Shown: piece by piece, positions 46,201-56,401 of the stretch
Layout: each line of letters opens with the position of its first letter
How positions within the stretch are numbered: position 1 is the first letter of the stretch
Assembly (NCBI GenBank): GCA_002778195.1
Contig: PCDI01000013.1
Span: 639,021 to 703,020 of the forward strand
Length of the DNA stretch: 64,000 nt
DNA from: Raffaelea ambrosiae
Lineage: Eukaryota > Ascomycota > Sordariomycetes > Ophiostomatales > Ophiostomataceae
Direction of reading: 5' to 3'
Made by a program: the position numbers and the translations under genes
The notes under the pieces: generated by a model
Databases searched by the model: none
Told to the model about the DNA's origin: nothing
What the model saw: only the letters and a program-made list of their open reading frames with translations

Positions 46201-47262
46201 GCGTATTGAGGTATTGCTGCCGCTGTCGCTTTCGTTACCACTGCCACTGTTGTTCAGATGGAGGGGCCACACACGAACGGTGCGGTCGTCGCTGCAAGTG
46301 GCCAGCAGGCGGACCTTTGTCGGTGCTGTTGGGGAGCCACCATGGTTCAATTCAAGTTCCGGTGAAAGGGCCACATCGAAAATCGAGCCTTCGTGTCCGG
46401 TGAAGACATGTAAGACTTTGATTCCAGAGTTGGCATCCTCCGCCGAATCAGCCGCCGTCACATTGCAGGTCCAGACGACAATCTCGCCAAAGACTGTGCC
46501 AGCTGCGACCAAAAGGCGGTTGTGGCCCTTGTCATGACCGCTGCGTCCCATCCAGGCCAGCTGGGCTGAGTACAGCACTGGTCGAGAGGGGGAGATGGAT
46601 GCGTCTGTGAGCAGCACCAGAGTCGGCACAGCTCCTTCGATGCCTTGGTCCACGCGGAAGCGTACGACTTCGTTGTGGGCTGTGACAAGAGCACCGTGCG
46701 ACGACGGTGAGTCTTTGCTCTGGTAATCTGGCAAGAGACCATCGTAGATCCAGTCTGGTGCTTGGACTTCCTTCACTGGTGGAATTGCAAGGTCCCTTTC
46801 TTGGCCAAGTTGGTCGTCGTCGTCGGATCCTCTCTCGAGCAAGTGCTCAAGGTGTGTTCGGGACACAAGGGCGACGGACCGGCCGCCCCAGACCAGAACG
46901 TCGCCGTCAAGCTCCGTCGGTCCATTCTCATATTGCTCGTCTAGATAGCTCCTCCCCACACGACAGCCCTGGATTGCTTGCTCGGCAAAGACACGCAGCC
47001 GGCCAAGGCAGTGGCCAGTAGCCGTGCTGTCAACAGGCTTGTCTCCTCCCTGGCTGTTGTGTTGGTCGACAGAGTAGACACCTAGCCAGCCATTCTCGCC
47101 AGCCAGCACATACAGGGAGCTACCTTGCGAAGAAGAAGGAGGTTCTTCATTCTCTTGTGTGTGTTGTCTCGCTCTGTAAAAGGCCAAGGCTGTGATGGGA
47201 CACAGAGGAGGCGACGGCCGGTGCAGCTGCGGCACCGGCGGACGTTGGCCAGGAACGTTCAT
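43240..47262 (-). CDS. TRM734: WD40 protein of the WDR6/Trm734 (Rtt10) family
   Basis: Single exon, 1340 residues; the first ATG of the frame is at 47262 (MNVPGQRPPVPQLHRPS). In yeast Trm734 (Rtt10) is the WD40 partner of the methyltransferase Trm7 for 2'-O-methylation of tRNA position 34; human WDR6 pairs with FTSJ1. Length and layout fit: an N-terminal repeat with YVLAGENGWLGVYSV, a clear repeat at about 255-320 (GHEGSIFDVALSP, LLATCSDDRTVRVWPL), a middle set of degenerate repeats, a pair at about 955-1050 (GREIRAVRASATGRYIATGG, DTVVRIWAH, TGLHGLVWLGDDCLVSAAGS), and last repeats with HRNAVKALDLSS and DIVTGGDDNAIAVTRLSW. The C-terminus METWRLG is family-like. Fungal inserts include a poly-Gly run at about residue 880 and a Ser/Glu-rich linker at about 375-410. 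No enzymatic residues are expected. Confidence 0.85.
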   Translation of the reverse strand: MNVPGQRPPVPQLHRPSPPLCPITALAFYRARQHTQENEEPPSSSQGSSLYVLAGENGWLGVYSVDQHNSQGGDKPVDSTATGHCLGRLRVFAEQAIQGCRVGRSYLDEQYENGPTELDGDVLVWGGRSVALVSRTHLEHLLERGSDDDDQLGQERDLAIPPVKEVQAPDWIYDGLLPDYQSKDSPSSHGALVTAHNEVVRFRVDQGIEGAVPTLVLLTDASISPSRPVLYSAQLAWMGRSGHDKGHNRLLVAAGTVFGEIVVWTCNVTAADSAEDANSGIKVLHVFTGHEGSIFDVALSPELELNHGGSPTAPTKVRLLATCSDDRTVRVWPLHLNNSGSGNESDSGSNTSIRDATQARETGFQNTFDKIAARPQDEKSAESHTRKQQEPTESSSESSSALAVVMAHASRIWHVRFGAATPSSSHPSSPQSIFLYSFGEDATAQEWCLGLELGMAQTHSGRQLSGSLQHLRTLPCHTGKNIWSAAVSSPQTKSHPTLQGQVLVVTGACDGKICLFQGASGGQSSTVGGSTVVSSTVPPRHNSTIPTKPEEAQAETSQRPDGTPKQKKGSQKRFRQEVFNSYAFLSEDCMLAATTHGRLLIGSPDESDSTQEPTWIWTELPNMLGATVAELRDYNVVRSPRGGGGGGVAALPEVEGLAFIGSQTGKLFLYSLSAGLQELPVHLPGKVDEILFLPEERQTSKTAQTLRLQLLVTVLFQDEVALLDVGVDTVKGTLVSHTSRTLHLPKKAPLSPSSMAITAASRCGGCLVLGSRTGQLCAYKAEKDGDNEHTTTGFALSSQTQSRTRDAILSIVPLPPAAGSQASAAFVVTARDGTYRIYEMVDQADAVDLCMRHETAPPFGPIVRDAWFIHADAGTAGGGGGGGGGGGAAAAVVRPELILCGFRSTKFVVWNETRQQTLATVECGGTHRAHTYLFCLRDMGRLRFAFTRNSNLHVFSQAASAMASVKTGGHGREIRAVRASATGRYIATGGEDTVVRIWAHASPPRCLSVLKLHNTGLHGLVWLGDDCLVSAAGSEELFVWRIAGLPSAYDGLAVLCESAYPDSTDDKVLRITGLDASLDVLSPSSSAMYISVALSNSVLKTYRYAQGEGWTLLAQGSYTGACPMQVRHLQQSAGKDLVVLAAFADGNLSVWKAAHTGGGGSPYGDYTLLCMSQVHRNAVKALDLSSAMSSYGQTSSLSPSWLDIVTGGDDNAIAVTRLSWTDGEEGRRYTFDKTFRVSNAHAAALTGIQLLKGVAGTPDETAGSSITALSCSNDQRIKAWKIAQPCRQSSNNDESSRVHVQLLDNKNSAVADPGDLECIGGSDSLSAIVVGIGMETWRLG
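44601..44635 (-). repeat. Triplet repeat coding poly-Gly/Ala in the WD40 gene
   Basis: CAC/CAG triplets on this strand, read as GGT codons for about 11 Gly and then Ala on the minus strand. It sits in a loop between degenerate WD repeats and is likely length-variable. Confidence 0.9.
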
Positions 47263-48089
47263 GTGTATGAACAAAAGAATCGGAGTACTATAAGAAAGTC
47301 ATTGGGTCTCTGTGGAAAGGAAGGTGTCTGTCCTGGTTTGCGAGGTTGTGTGTAGGCCAGGCTTGGCACGTGCTGCCAACAAGACGGGACAAAATTTTTG
47401 CACTAAAAAGTTGGCGGGGAAGAGTCTCAAAAGATATTGGCGTCTCACAAAGGGATACAACAACAAAGTAGCAATAGTTGGGCGCCAAAAAACACACCAA
47501 ACCCCGTTTCATAATTGACCTAACAAACGGTGTACAATGATTAGCTGCTACGCTGCGCCACATATCACAAACTGGATCTGTAGATGGGACATCCAACGTC
47601 TTTTTGTTTGATCCGTATTCAATTCCGTGAAAATAAGAGAGGCTACACAATTCTATCTCCCATCCCCTTCCATCAGGGTATACAGCATGTTTCTTGAATC
47701 CGTGGTGCCTCTCTGCTATCTTGCCATGGGATCATGTTCTCGAAGAGAGCTCATGATAATAGAGACCGACACCGGCCGTGCCATTCCAATTTCCATCAAT
47801 GAAACCCCCAATACAACGCCAGCAATGCAATAGCCATCCGCGTGAACAATAAGACATGAAAACGTTAAAGATCGGCGAAAAGGAGATGAACGAGATGACT
47901 AAAACAGAAAAAAAAAAAACAGTGAAAAAAAAGGAGAGAAATAGGTAATGAAAATGATGAGGTAGGACCCCCCAGTTGATGGCGGCGGGGGGTGTGAATT
48001 AATCAGAAGATGATGATTAGAAGCCCACGCCGGTAAGCAAAGGCGGGATATGTCTTCCAAACTGAACTTTTTTTGTGGCTGCAAACGCT
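47263..48089. other. Intergenic between tandem minus-strand genes
   Basis: Promoter of the WD40 gene and 3' flank of the SUR7-family gene. A-rich at 47,900-47,940. Small ORFs without domains; no RNA gene seen. Confidence 0.65.
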
Positions 48090-49187
48090 TTACACGCGCG
48101 AGTGCGAGTACGGCTCGTAGGCGAGGTCAGACCGGGCACCGGCAGGGGCGCGCGGGCCGTACTGCGGCGCATAGGCGTTGTTGTAGTAGCCGCTCTCGTT
48201 GGGGTCGTTGAGCGGCTGGTAGGAGCCGGTCGAGGCGTGCTTGTCGTCGAGGTGGCGCTTGCCGCCAGCGGCCGAGGCGGCGCGGCGGCTGCTGCGGCTC
48301 TCAGGCTTGCAGCAGCAGATGGAGAACATCCAGAAGAAGCCGGCGACGACCGCAAACGCGGCGGCGAGCCAGACAATAATGAGGTAGTTGGTGCCAAACT
48401 TGGCGGTCACGCCGTACCACTTGGCGGTGCCCTCGACAGCGCCGACGACCACGACGGCCATGGCCGTGGACATGGCGGCGGCGGCGACGACAATGACGCT
48501 GGTGAAACCCGCGACCAAGAAGGTCAGGCACGAGATGACGCGGCTGCACGCCGTAAACAGGCCGACCAGGATCTCGAGGGCAAGAGCGACAAAGGCGATG
48601 AAGAACACGACCTCCGTCCACTTGTTGAGCGCGCTGTAGGCCTTGAGGGCGCCGGTGATCTCGGTGGGCAGGGTGATGTTCTGGCCGCTGGCCGTGAGCA
48701 GCGAGCTGATGGTGTGCTCCGAATTGTTAAAGACCTTGGAAGCCCAGTCGTACTCGGGCTTGGTGCAGGTGCGGGTGCCGTTCTGGAGGGTCTCGCAGTA
48801 GCCCCAGAGGTTGACGTCGTAGACCAGGCCGAGATTGAGGTCGGCGGCAGTGATGTTGGAGGAGGTCGACGTCGTCGTGGTCGTGGTCGTGGTCTTCTCC
48901 TTCAGGAAGCTCGGGTCGTGGAAGGTGAAATCCCGCTTCTTGATGGCGGGCGCCGCGGCGCGGCTGCCGACACCGGCGACACCAGCCGCATAGGCATCTG
49001 CGGCACGGGTGTCGAGTAATGACGACAGCGACGACGGGTTGATGCTCAGATTGGTCGTGTTGACCCGGAAGACGTAGTTGTCCTTCTGGGTGACGCCGCT
49101 GAGGACGGCCACCAGGAGGGTGATGATGCTGGCGACGGCCAGCACAAAGGGGAAGGCCACGCAGACGATGCGGCCGCCGGAAACCAT
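48090..49187 (-). CDS. SUR7/PalI-family cortical membrane protein
   Basis: Single exon, 365 residues, ATG at 49187 (MVSGGRIVCVAFPFVLAVAS). The frame is open further upstream, but that part is Arg/His/Ser low complexity and lacks conservation, whereas this Met begins directly at TM1, as in the family. Topology: TM1 at about 7-29, a long outer loop to about 185, TM2 at 189-210 (EVVFFIAFVALALEILVGLF), TM3 at 213-240, TM4 at 260-285, then a cytosolic tail. The outer loop has the family's Trp-Gly-Tyr-Cys signature (LWGYCETLQNGTRTC), with a second Cys, plus N-glycosylation sites. A CCC motif follows TM4, a possible palmitoylation site. Relatives sit at eisosomes or act in pH sensing (PalI/Rim9). 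The long Thr run (KTTTTTTTTSTSS) is a local oddity. SUR7 versus PalI branch cannot be decided here. Confidence 0.87.
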   Translation of the reverse strand: MVSGGRIVCVAFPFVLAVASIITLLVAVLSGVTQKDNYVFRVNTTNLSINPSSLSSLLDTRAADAYAAGVAGVGSRAAAPAIKKRDFTFHDPSFLKEKTTTTTTTTSTSSNITAADLNLGLVYDVNLWGYCETLQNGTRTCTKPEYDWASKVFNNSEHTISSLLTASGQNITLPTEITGALKAYSALNKWTEVVFFIAFVALALEILVGLFTACSRVISCLTFLVAGFTSVIVVAAAAMSTAMAVVVVGAVEGTAKWYGVTAKFGTNYLIIVWLAAAFAVVAGFFWMFSICCCKPESRSSRRAASAAGGKRHLDDKHASTGSYQPLNDPNESGYYNNAYAPQYGPRAPAGARSDLAYEPYSHSRV

Positions 49188-49802
49188 GGTGGCAGGCGGG
49201 TGGGGTTTGCTGGTAGAGTCGGTGGTGTTGTTGTCGTTGCGACGAAGGGGAAGAGGCGGGAGGGGCGGGCTCGAAGAGACGAGTCGCTGCTGGGAGGATG
49301 CGTGCGAGGAGGCGGGCGAGTGTTGTGGAGACAAGGCTCTGTGGTCAGAGGAGTAGTAGGGCAGGGAGGGCTCGACAGACGAAGCGAGAGGACGCTGGCG
49401 AGATCGCTCAGGGACGCGGACAGGATGAGACGAAAGCGAGGGAAGAAGAATCGAATCTGACGGAGAGACAGAAGACGACAAGGAAGAATGAGATGCAGGA
49501 ACGAGAACGGATCGTGGTGTGGGAGGCGAGCGCAGAGAATAAATATTCTTCTGGCTGGCTGGGACAAAGGTGGTCCTGCTGGTTGTGGTGGTGGCCGCAG
49601 CCGAGCCAGGATTTAAAGAGGGTCCACCGCGCACAGCGGCTGATGAACCTGGCGCGCAGGAATCGGCCTTGTCGCGGCGGGCAGGCTCGTGGTGGGCAGC
49701 AGGCCTGTGTGCGCGGCGGTGGTGCGTGTGTGGGTGCTCTCGGCGGTGGTGTTTGCGGTGGGCGTGCTCTGTGTACCTGCCTGGCTTGCGGGTGCCCTGT
49801 GT

Positions 49803-49850
49803 GCTGGTGCTGGTGCTGGTGCTGGTGCTGGTGTTGGTGCTGGTGTTGGG
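49803..49850. repeat. GTGCTG hexanucleotide repeat
   Basis: About seven copies of GTGCTG with two GTGTTG variants, upstream of the SUR7-family gene. On the minus strand it reads as alternating Gln-His or Ser-Thr in open frames. Confidence 0.9.
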
Positions 49851-51883
49851 GCCCTGCCTGTCTGGCGTGGCGTGGCGCAGGCGGCGGTCGCCCGTTGGTG
49901 GAGCGGCCTGCTGGCGATGGCCCGACATGGTTTAGCGCCCAGCGTGTCTGTTGCTCAGCCCCGACAGGCTGATGACGGTTTGGCACGTAATTGTGGAGCG
50001 GGTCAGAAGTGGGAAAGAGCGAACGAACACAGGCAGAAGCTATTAGGAAAAAGAGAATGGCACGAAGAAGGAAAGATGCAGGGCTTGCCTGTTTGTTTCA
50101 TGCGACTTTGTTCGATGCAACGCGAAACGTTCTTGTACTCGTCCTTCCGCCGCTTTTCGGCCGTGTTTTTTTTTTTGTTGATTGATTTGTTGCGAGTTCC
50201 GCGGTCTTCTTGTGCACGGCAGCAACTGTGTTGGTGTGCCAGCACGGGAGTCGCCCTGGCACCTGGACTACCCACCCCGTGCTTTGGGGCATTATGCGTT
50301 CATGGTAAGTCTGCACAGCGACCGCCACACAGCTTACGAGGCATGACCGGCCGCGCCCAGAGAGCGCACTCTACGAGTATCTACCGCTTGGGCTCTTCCG
50401 CCTTACACTAAGCCGCTAGCGCCGAACTTGCAAGGTCCTCATGTCCGATAATAAGGAACCGTGTTTAACTCCCCTTAGCATTCCAATACCTCCTGTGCTC
50501 ACCACTTTCTGCCCTGGCAAAAGGAGAACAGCCCCCCAGAATCGGGCCAAGAGGTGTCAGCCAAAGGGATCGCTAGCGGGTTTCAACGCGAAATTGCTGT
50601 CCCGACGCGGGGGGGGGGGCATTTTTAAGCTTCAACGAGAACGAGCACAGAGGGCGTTGCAAAAATAAAAAAAGGGAACGACCGTGGTCCACTGCGGCTG
50701 CCGACTGGTCGCTTTTTCCTGATCGGAGAATGCCCAATGAGGCCCTACCATGTATGTACGAGTACACTGCATGCGCATGGCTGTGTTCTCTATGATTTGC
50801 TCGCCGTGAGCGCTGTGCCGTACGAGCAGTTGCATAGTACATACAAAGCAACTAGTAATAGTTGGTTGCTACTCGTACATAGCATGTATCGTATCCTACG
50901 GAATAGGGATTTGCTGGTCCACTGCTACCCAGCCTCTTGGAAACTTGGACGTTGGTCCAGTTGCGTCACCCGTGACGACAACACCCTCGTTGCCACTGCC
51001 AACCGCAGGAGCCCCCCGTAACTTTAAGTGCGCAAGTAGAAAATTCGAGCCGTTCCCCTCTTTGTACGTCACGCAAAGCGACAGTTGCGAAACACGACCC
51101 CAGAGCATCCAAAGAAACTCGACAAACTTTCTGGTTTTTTTTTCTCAATTTTGTTTGGGAGAAAAACGAACTTTTCAGGAAAGGAGAAATCCCTAGGTTG
51201 TTCTGGAGTGATTTTCCACCCTCTGTTGTCGTAGTGTGTGGCTGACTGCTGTGTGTCGGGGTTCCTAATTTTAGATTGGGAGACGGTCTCCACTTTATTT
51301 CCTGTTGCCGTTCGCCGTTTTTTTAAAAAAAAATTTTGGTCCTTCTTCTCTCCATGGCAGTTCAGCCTTCTGTGGGCTTCAGGAGGTGTGGGTGAGGCTG
51401 ATTTGGCAAGCTGTTTGCTTCTATTGTCTTCCCCTGGGAAGCTCTTTTCCGGCAAACTCTATTCTCATTGTGGGAATTTGGTCTTAGTGCATCTCACGTT
51501 ATTGTTCTCTGACGCTGGTCAACGCTGCTGTACCATCGTGGTGAGACGTGTAATAGTCAGCCACTGCGGTCTCCGATGCCAGGATCCCTAGGAGCTCGCA
51601 GCCCCGAACTGGGGGAATGCTCCGGGGATACTCGGCAAGCGTCCTGGCTGTGGCCTTCTGCCTTAGTCAGACACATCTATTAGATAATACCATAGTACAA
51701 GTCATGCATCGTGCGCTGTCCATCGCTCAGAGCAGGACATGTTCTCCAGGACACATGCCCAGCCTGCTATGTCTCTTGCACGATGCACAGCTTCTCGTTT
51801 TCTCCTTCCAGACCTCTGACTGGTTGGCTTCACTTTGCATCTTCCCTTCTTCCCTTCTTTTCTTCCCTTCTTCCTGGCTCTTG

Positions 51884-51920
51884 GCTCTTTGGCTCTGTGG
51901 CTCTGTGGCTCCTTGGCTTC
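51884..51920. repeat. GGCTCTNT tandem repeat
   Basis: Degenerate 7-9 bp units: TTGGCTCTTTGGCTCTGTGG and two further copies. Low-complexity DNA without a gene. Confidence 0.7.
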
Positions 51921-52975
51921 CTGTCGTTCTCGACATTCTCCGTCTCTACTGGCCTGCTTGTTGCTGCCACTCTGTCTCCCGTGTTGCTCTGTCTGCTTGG
52001 CAAAGGCAGTGACGCGTGGGGTTTGTTCCACCGGCCAGCTGCTCGGCAGATGACATCCCGTCCGCCGCTACTGTGCATTGCTGGTGTTGTTGCTGCTCTT
52101 TCTTGCCGGTGTCGCTCTTCCCGTGCAAGCTTGGTCCCTTGGTATTAGTGCCTTGTCCCGGATTCTTGTTCCCCCCTCCAGTGCCTTGGCTTGTTCATTG
52201 GGGCCAGGATATTATCAAGCTTTCTATTTCGCCCCAGTGTCTCCTGCTGGTCTCCCGAGGTCTTGTTCCCATGTTCTCAACGCCACACAGGGGAACGTGT
52301 GCCCGTGTGGCTGAGCAATGGTGCACGGCGTCCCAATTTGGCACTGTCCCCGCGCCCTGGGATAGGGTGGATGGGCAACGTGGCGCGGTGAGTACGCGTA
52401 CGGTACGGTGAGCCTCTGCGTTCTAGGCCTCCCTCGAGAGGACGCGGAGGGGGGCTCTGCGCCTCTGGGCCTCCCAGATCTTCAATTGGGAAGGGCCTTC
52501 TTGCCTCCTTGTCTCTTGTCTTTTGGCTCCCTTTGGGCCTAGGTTGGGCTGGCGCCATCCCTTTCTGAGCAAGGAAGGAGCAGAGGGGCACAGCACGTGC
52601 GGAACTTGCTGCCCAATGGCGTGGCTACTGCATGCGTGCCATTTTGCACGTTCTTGTGTGAAGTTGTACGTAGAGTTGTGCTCTTTTTCTCGCAGGACTG
52701 CGTCTGCAGCGTTAGTCTGGTGCCTCGATTGTTTTCTGACTCGTTCCTGTGGCCCGGCATCACAACCTGCACCATCAGCCTTGTGTGTCGTCTGTTTCCG
52801 CCCCCATCTGGCCTGCGCGGTTGCAAGTTGCTTGGAAAGCCGACGCTGCCAGCAGCAAGAGCCCATTCATTGCCAGTGTGTGTTTCTTTTCTCGTTCGGT
52901 TTGCTTCCTCGCTTGTTTTCGTTCCCCGCTCGCCTTGCTCACTTTCTCCGTTCCTTGCTCACTCACTCAACTGTC

Positions 52976-53160
52976 TCTTCGACTGTCTCTTCGACTGTCT
53001 CTTCTCTCCGTTCCTCGCTCGCCTCGCTCACCCTGTCTGTTCTTTTATTTCCTCGCTCGCTTCGCTCACTCGACTGTCTCTTCCTGGCCTTTTGTGTATT
53101 TTCTGTATTTTCTGTATTTTCTGTATTTCCTGTATTTCCTGTATTTCTGCCTCTTCTGCC
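52976..53160. repeat. C/T-rich tandem repeat block
   Basis: Three copies of CTGTCTCTTCGA at about 52,971-53,006, repeated CTCGCTCGCYTCGCTCAC units at about 53,015-53,072, and six copies of TTTTCTGTA-like units at 53,093-53,150. They are nested in the pyrimidine-rich PPZ upstream region. Confidence 0.8.
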
Positions 53161-56100
53161 TGCTCTTTTGACCTCTTCGACGCCTCTTGATTGTCTCTCT
53201 ATCTCTCTATCTCTCCCTTGTCCTCGGCCGCTCCTCTTTCTCTACTTTCCTTACGGCCTCCCCCCCCCCGCTATCGACCGCGCTACCCACTCCTAGCCTG
53301 GCTATCTCCCTATCACAGACTGTCTAACCACCCTCAGCCAACATCCAGGCTCGCTCCCCCCTTACAACAGCACAACCCTGTCACGACGGACTGCTCTCGA
53401 CCAATCTCTGGACGTCGCCGCCGCCAAACGCTCGATCTCACACCCAGCCAAGTCGTCCGGCCGTGTTTAGGTCGGTGTGTCCATTCGGGGCCTTCCCCGC
53501 TGATTCTTTCGTTTCGTCCGTCTTTTGTCGGTCTGTTTTTGCCTTTTCTGTCGTTTTTGTCTTCTCTCCGCCGTCTCTGCTTTCTCCTCTTCCTTCCCTC
53601 TTTCTCGCCTTTCTCGCCTTTCTTTTTTTTTTCGGCATCCTTCTCTCGCTTTTTCCCATCCTACTCGACCAAAGCCAGCCCGCGCCAAACACACGCCATC
53701 CCTCCTACTACAAGCCAGACCTGGCATCGTCGTCGCCGCCGGTCAGCAGCTCCAGCCTGGTCAGTCCACTCCCCCAATCATTCAATCTCCCCGACCTGCA
53801 TGCATGCTCGTACAGTTCCATCCTTCCGCCCACTCCCCTTGCCCACTCTGCCCCCCCGTGCCCTCCCCCGCTTCTCTCCCGCACCCTCGCTCTCGCCGGA
53901 CACTCCGACCCCCCCGCGAGGCCCAACACAGACCTGCCGAGACGACAGACGACAGACGCCACCCCCCGCCCGAGAGCGACAACTCACCGCCCATTCATTG
54001 CACGCGCAGCTCCTTCCTGGTCTGGACGCCTGCCGTCTGCCAAGATCCTGTGCGCCGAGACACCAGAAGACAGGGAAGACGAGGGGGGGGGCCAGAAGCG
54101 GGCGAACAGCAGACAAACAGCAGAAGCAGCAGATCAGAGCAGCGCAGAAACGGAGCAGGGACGAGGCCGGCATGGGCCATAAACGAAGCAGGCATGGGGC
54201 AGAACAGATACGACGAGCAGGAGCGCAACGAGGAAAGCCATTCTCGTTGCAAGCAAGACACAACCCAAGCGACCAGCACTTCCCCAACTCGTGATTGGCC
54301 CGTCCGCAGCATGCTGCAGCCAAAATAGCAAAAACACAAGCGAACAAGCAAAACACGCCCCCCCAAAAAACAACTTCGTCTTCGCCAAGATCAAGCCCAG
54401 CCCTCCTACTCCGACTTGGTGCGCCATTCGGGACAACGCTATCAGCGTCGGGCTGCAGGGCCAGCGAGCGACGTTGTCTTGGTCCCCCTCCCGTCTGACG
54501 GCCGTCTTGTTTTGCTGGGGTTCTGTCGCCTTCTCTGGCGTTCTACGTTGCCGACCTGTTCCCTGTGGCTCCTTGTTGGGTTCTCGGTCGTGTTCTTGTC
54601 GAGTTCTGTCGAGTCCCCAGCCGAATCCCTAGCCGTGTTCCGTGTCGTGTTCCGTGCCGTGACTTGACAACTCTGCGTGTTCCGAATCTGCTGCAAGCCT
54701 GCTCAAGCCTGCTCCAAGCCTGCACCAACCTTGCTCCAACCCTGCTGTGGCCTGCGCCAATCGTCATCGGTCTTGCTCAGCGCCCGACACGTCTGCCAAT
54801 TGCCTGTCTGCACTGCGCCTCGCCTGCCTTTTTCTGTGTCTCTGCTTGGGCGCCTCTTTTCTTTGCTCTCGCTGATACTCTCTTGGACACGCTCTCAGTC
54901 CTCTCTGTCTTCTCCGCCTTCTCTGCCTTCTCTCCTCTTTCCAACCCCCCTTCATCCCCCCCCTCCTCTCTGACATCATCACTCGGCCCCAGCTGCCATC
55001 GGCACCCCCAACTTCCTTCCGATCCTGCCCACGGATCCTGCCCGCCGCCGACCCGACTCTCCAAACGCCGTGGCCCGCTTTTCGCGCCTGTCAGCCTCCG
55101 CCATCGACTGCCCACGTTGTCAGTAAACTCCGGCCGTCTCGTCCTCTCGGGCCCTTGCTTCCTCCTCCCTATCAACTCCGTCGCTGCATCTGAGCACACC
55201 ACGTTTTCACCACGTCTAGTGGCCGTCCACTGCGCCCCCCCCCCCCCCATAAGAACCCCTCCAACCGGCAAACTGCCGCTGTGCCGGCCAGACAGCCTCG
55301 TCGACCCGTCCGTCTGATGCCTGTGACGCACGGGTCTGTGATTTGGCTGCCCCTCACCCCCCCAGCCCGTCTCCCTCGCTGCACCTCCAGCACCACCAAT
55401 AGCCACTTTCTTGTGTCTCCTCTGCCTGGCTGCTTTCGTTCTCCTGCATCCTCCCGCGTTCTGCCCGCTCTGCACACGCTGCGCCCTGAGCACCCTGCCC
55501 CCCCTTGCGCGTGTGCCCCAGCGTTCCTTTTTCTCCTTGCTCTCCTGTTCGGGGCCACCCTAAAATCCGGCCTAGTGGCGACCTTTTTTGCTGACTGACA
55601 GGAAAGACTTCTGCCCGCCAACAGCAGCCCTCGTCCGCTTCTTGCCTCATTCACTGTCGCCTCTTACCAATACCCAGCGCCTGCCCTGCCGTGCAACATA
55701 CCGCGTCGCCGACACCTCGTCCAACCAGCAGCGCCCTCCACGCAGTCTCGGACGTGACAATCAACAGATAATTCTGTGTTTAATTTGTTTCTCTCTTTTT
55801 CCCCGCGCTCGTCTCTGCCGTCTCTGCGCTCTTCTTTGCCTGCCAGCCTCGCCAAGAGAGTACAACTCAACAACCACCGCGACCACCACCACCACCACCG
55901 CCGCCACCCTCCGACTGCAACCCCCCACGATCACACGGCCGGTCTGCGTCTCGCTCGCGCACCTTCCAAGCATCCCCGACGCCTTCTGTGCCTGCTCCGC
56001 CTCGCTCTGCCCCCCCCCCCGCGCGCCCTGCCGTTCTTTCTGCCGCTGCGTGAGCTTCAACTCCGCATTTTTCGACACAACACCCCCTTCTTGCTTTCCC

Positions 56101-56401
56101 TCAAACATCCTCACAATCCCGAAACACGGACGCCACTTCGAGACGCCGCTCTTCCTCCACACGATACCTCCTCCTGTCGGTCCTCGGCCGCATCTATTAT
56201 CCCCCATAGGACGTGTTTTCGTGCATAAACTCGACCGCCGCAGCTGAACTCCATTCCAGACCTCAGCTCTCATTTCCCTCCTCCCTCGCATCCCTTCCCC
56301 TTTCCACCCTCGCTTCCTCCTCCTCCTTCTCTCCTCCTTCTCTTTCACCTCCCGCCAGGCAACAACCCTCCGTCTGGTTCCCTCTTCCGCGCTCCGGAAA
56401 G

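Larger units (their letters stand above)
49188..56401. other. Large divergent intergenic region, strongly C/T-rich in its right half
   Basis: About 7.2 kb between the SUR7-family gene (-) and the PPZ gene (+). 49.2-50.0 kb is the SUR7 leader with a hexanucleotide repeat. 50.4-52.5 kb is mixed, with TACGAGTA/CATAGTA motifs at 50,755-50,885 and 51,690. From about 52.9 kb to the PPZ start the + strand is dominated by C and T with tandem repeats and open frames up to 367 codons, all Ser/Pro/Leu/Arg low complexity. I find no supported gene and interpret 53-56.4 kb as promoter plus a long PPZ leader. Confidence 0.55.

Noticed and set aside
49188..49928. 247-codon N-terminal extension of the SUR7-family frame
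   Set aside because: The extension is Arg/His/Thr/Ser low complexity encoded by the hexanucleotide repeat region, while the family begins at the TM1 methionine (49187).
53191..54328. Overlapping open frames of 239-367 codons on the + strand
   Set aside because: All three frames are open because the DNA is C/T-rich; translations are Ser/Pro/Leu/Arg low complexity without domains.
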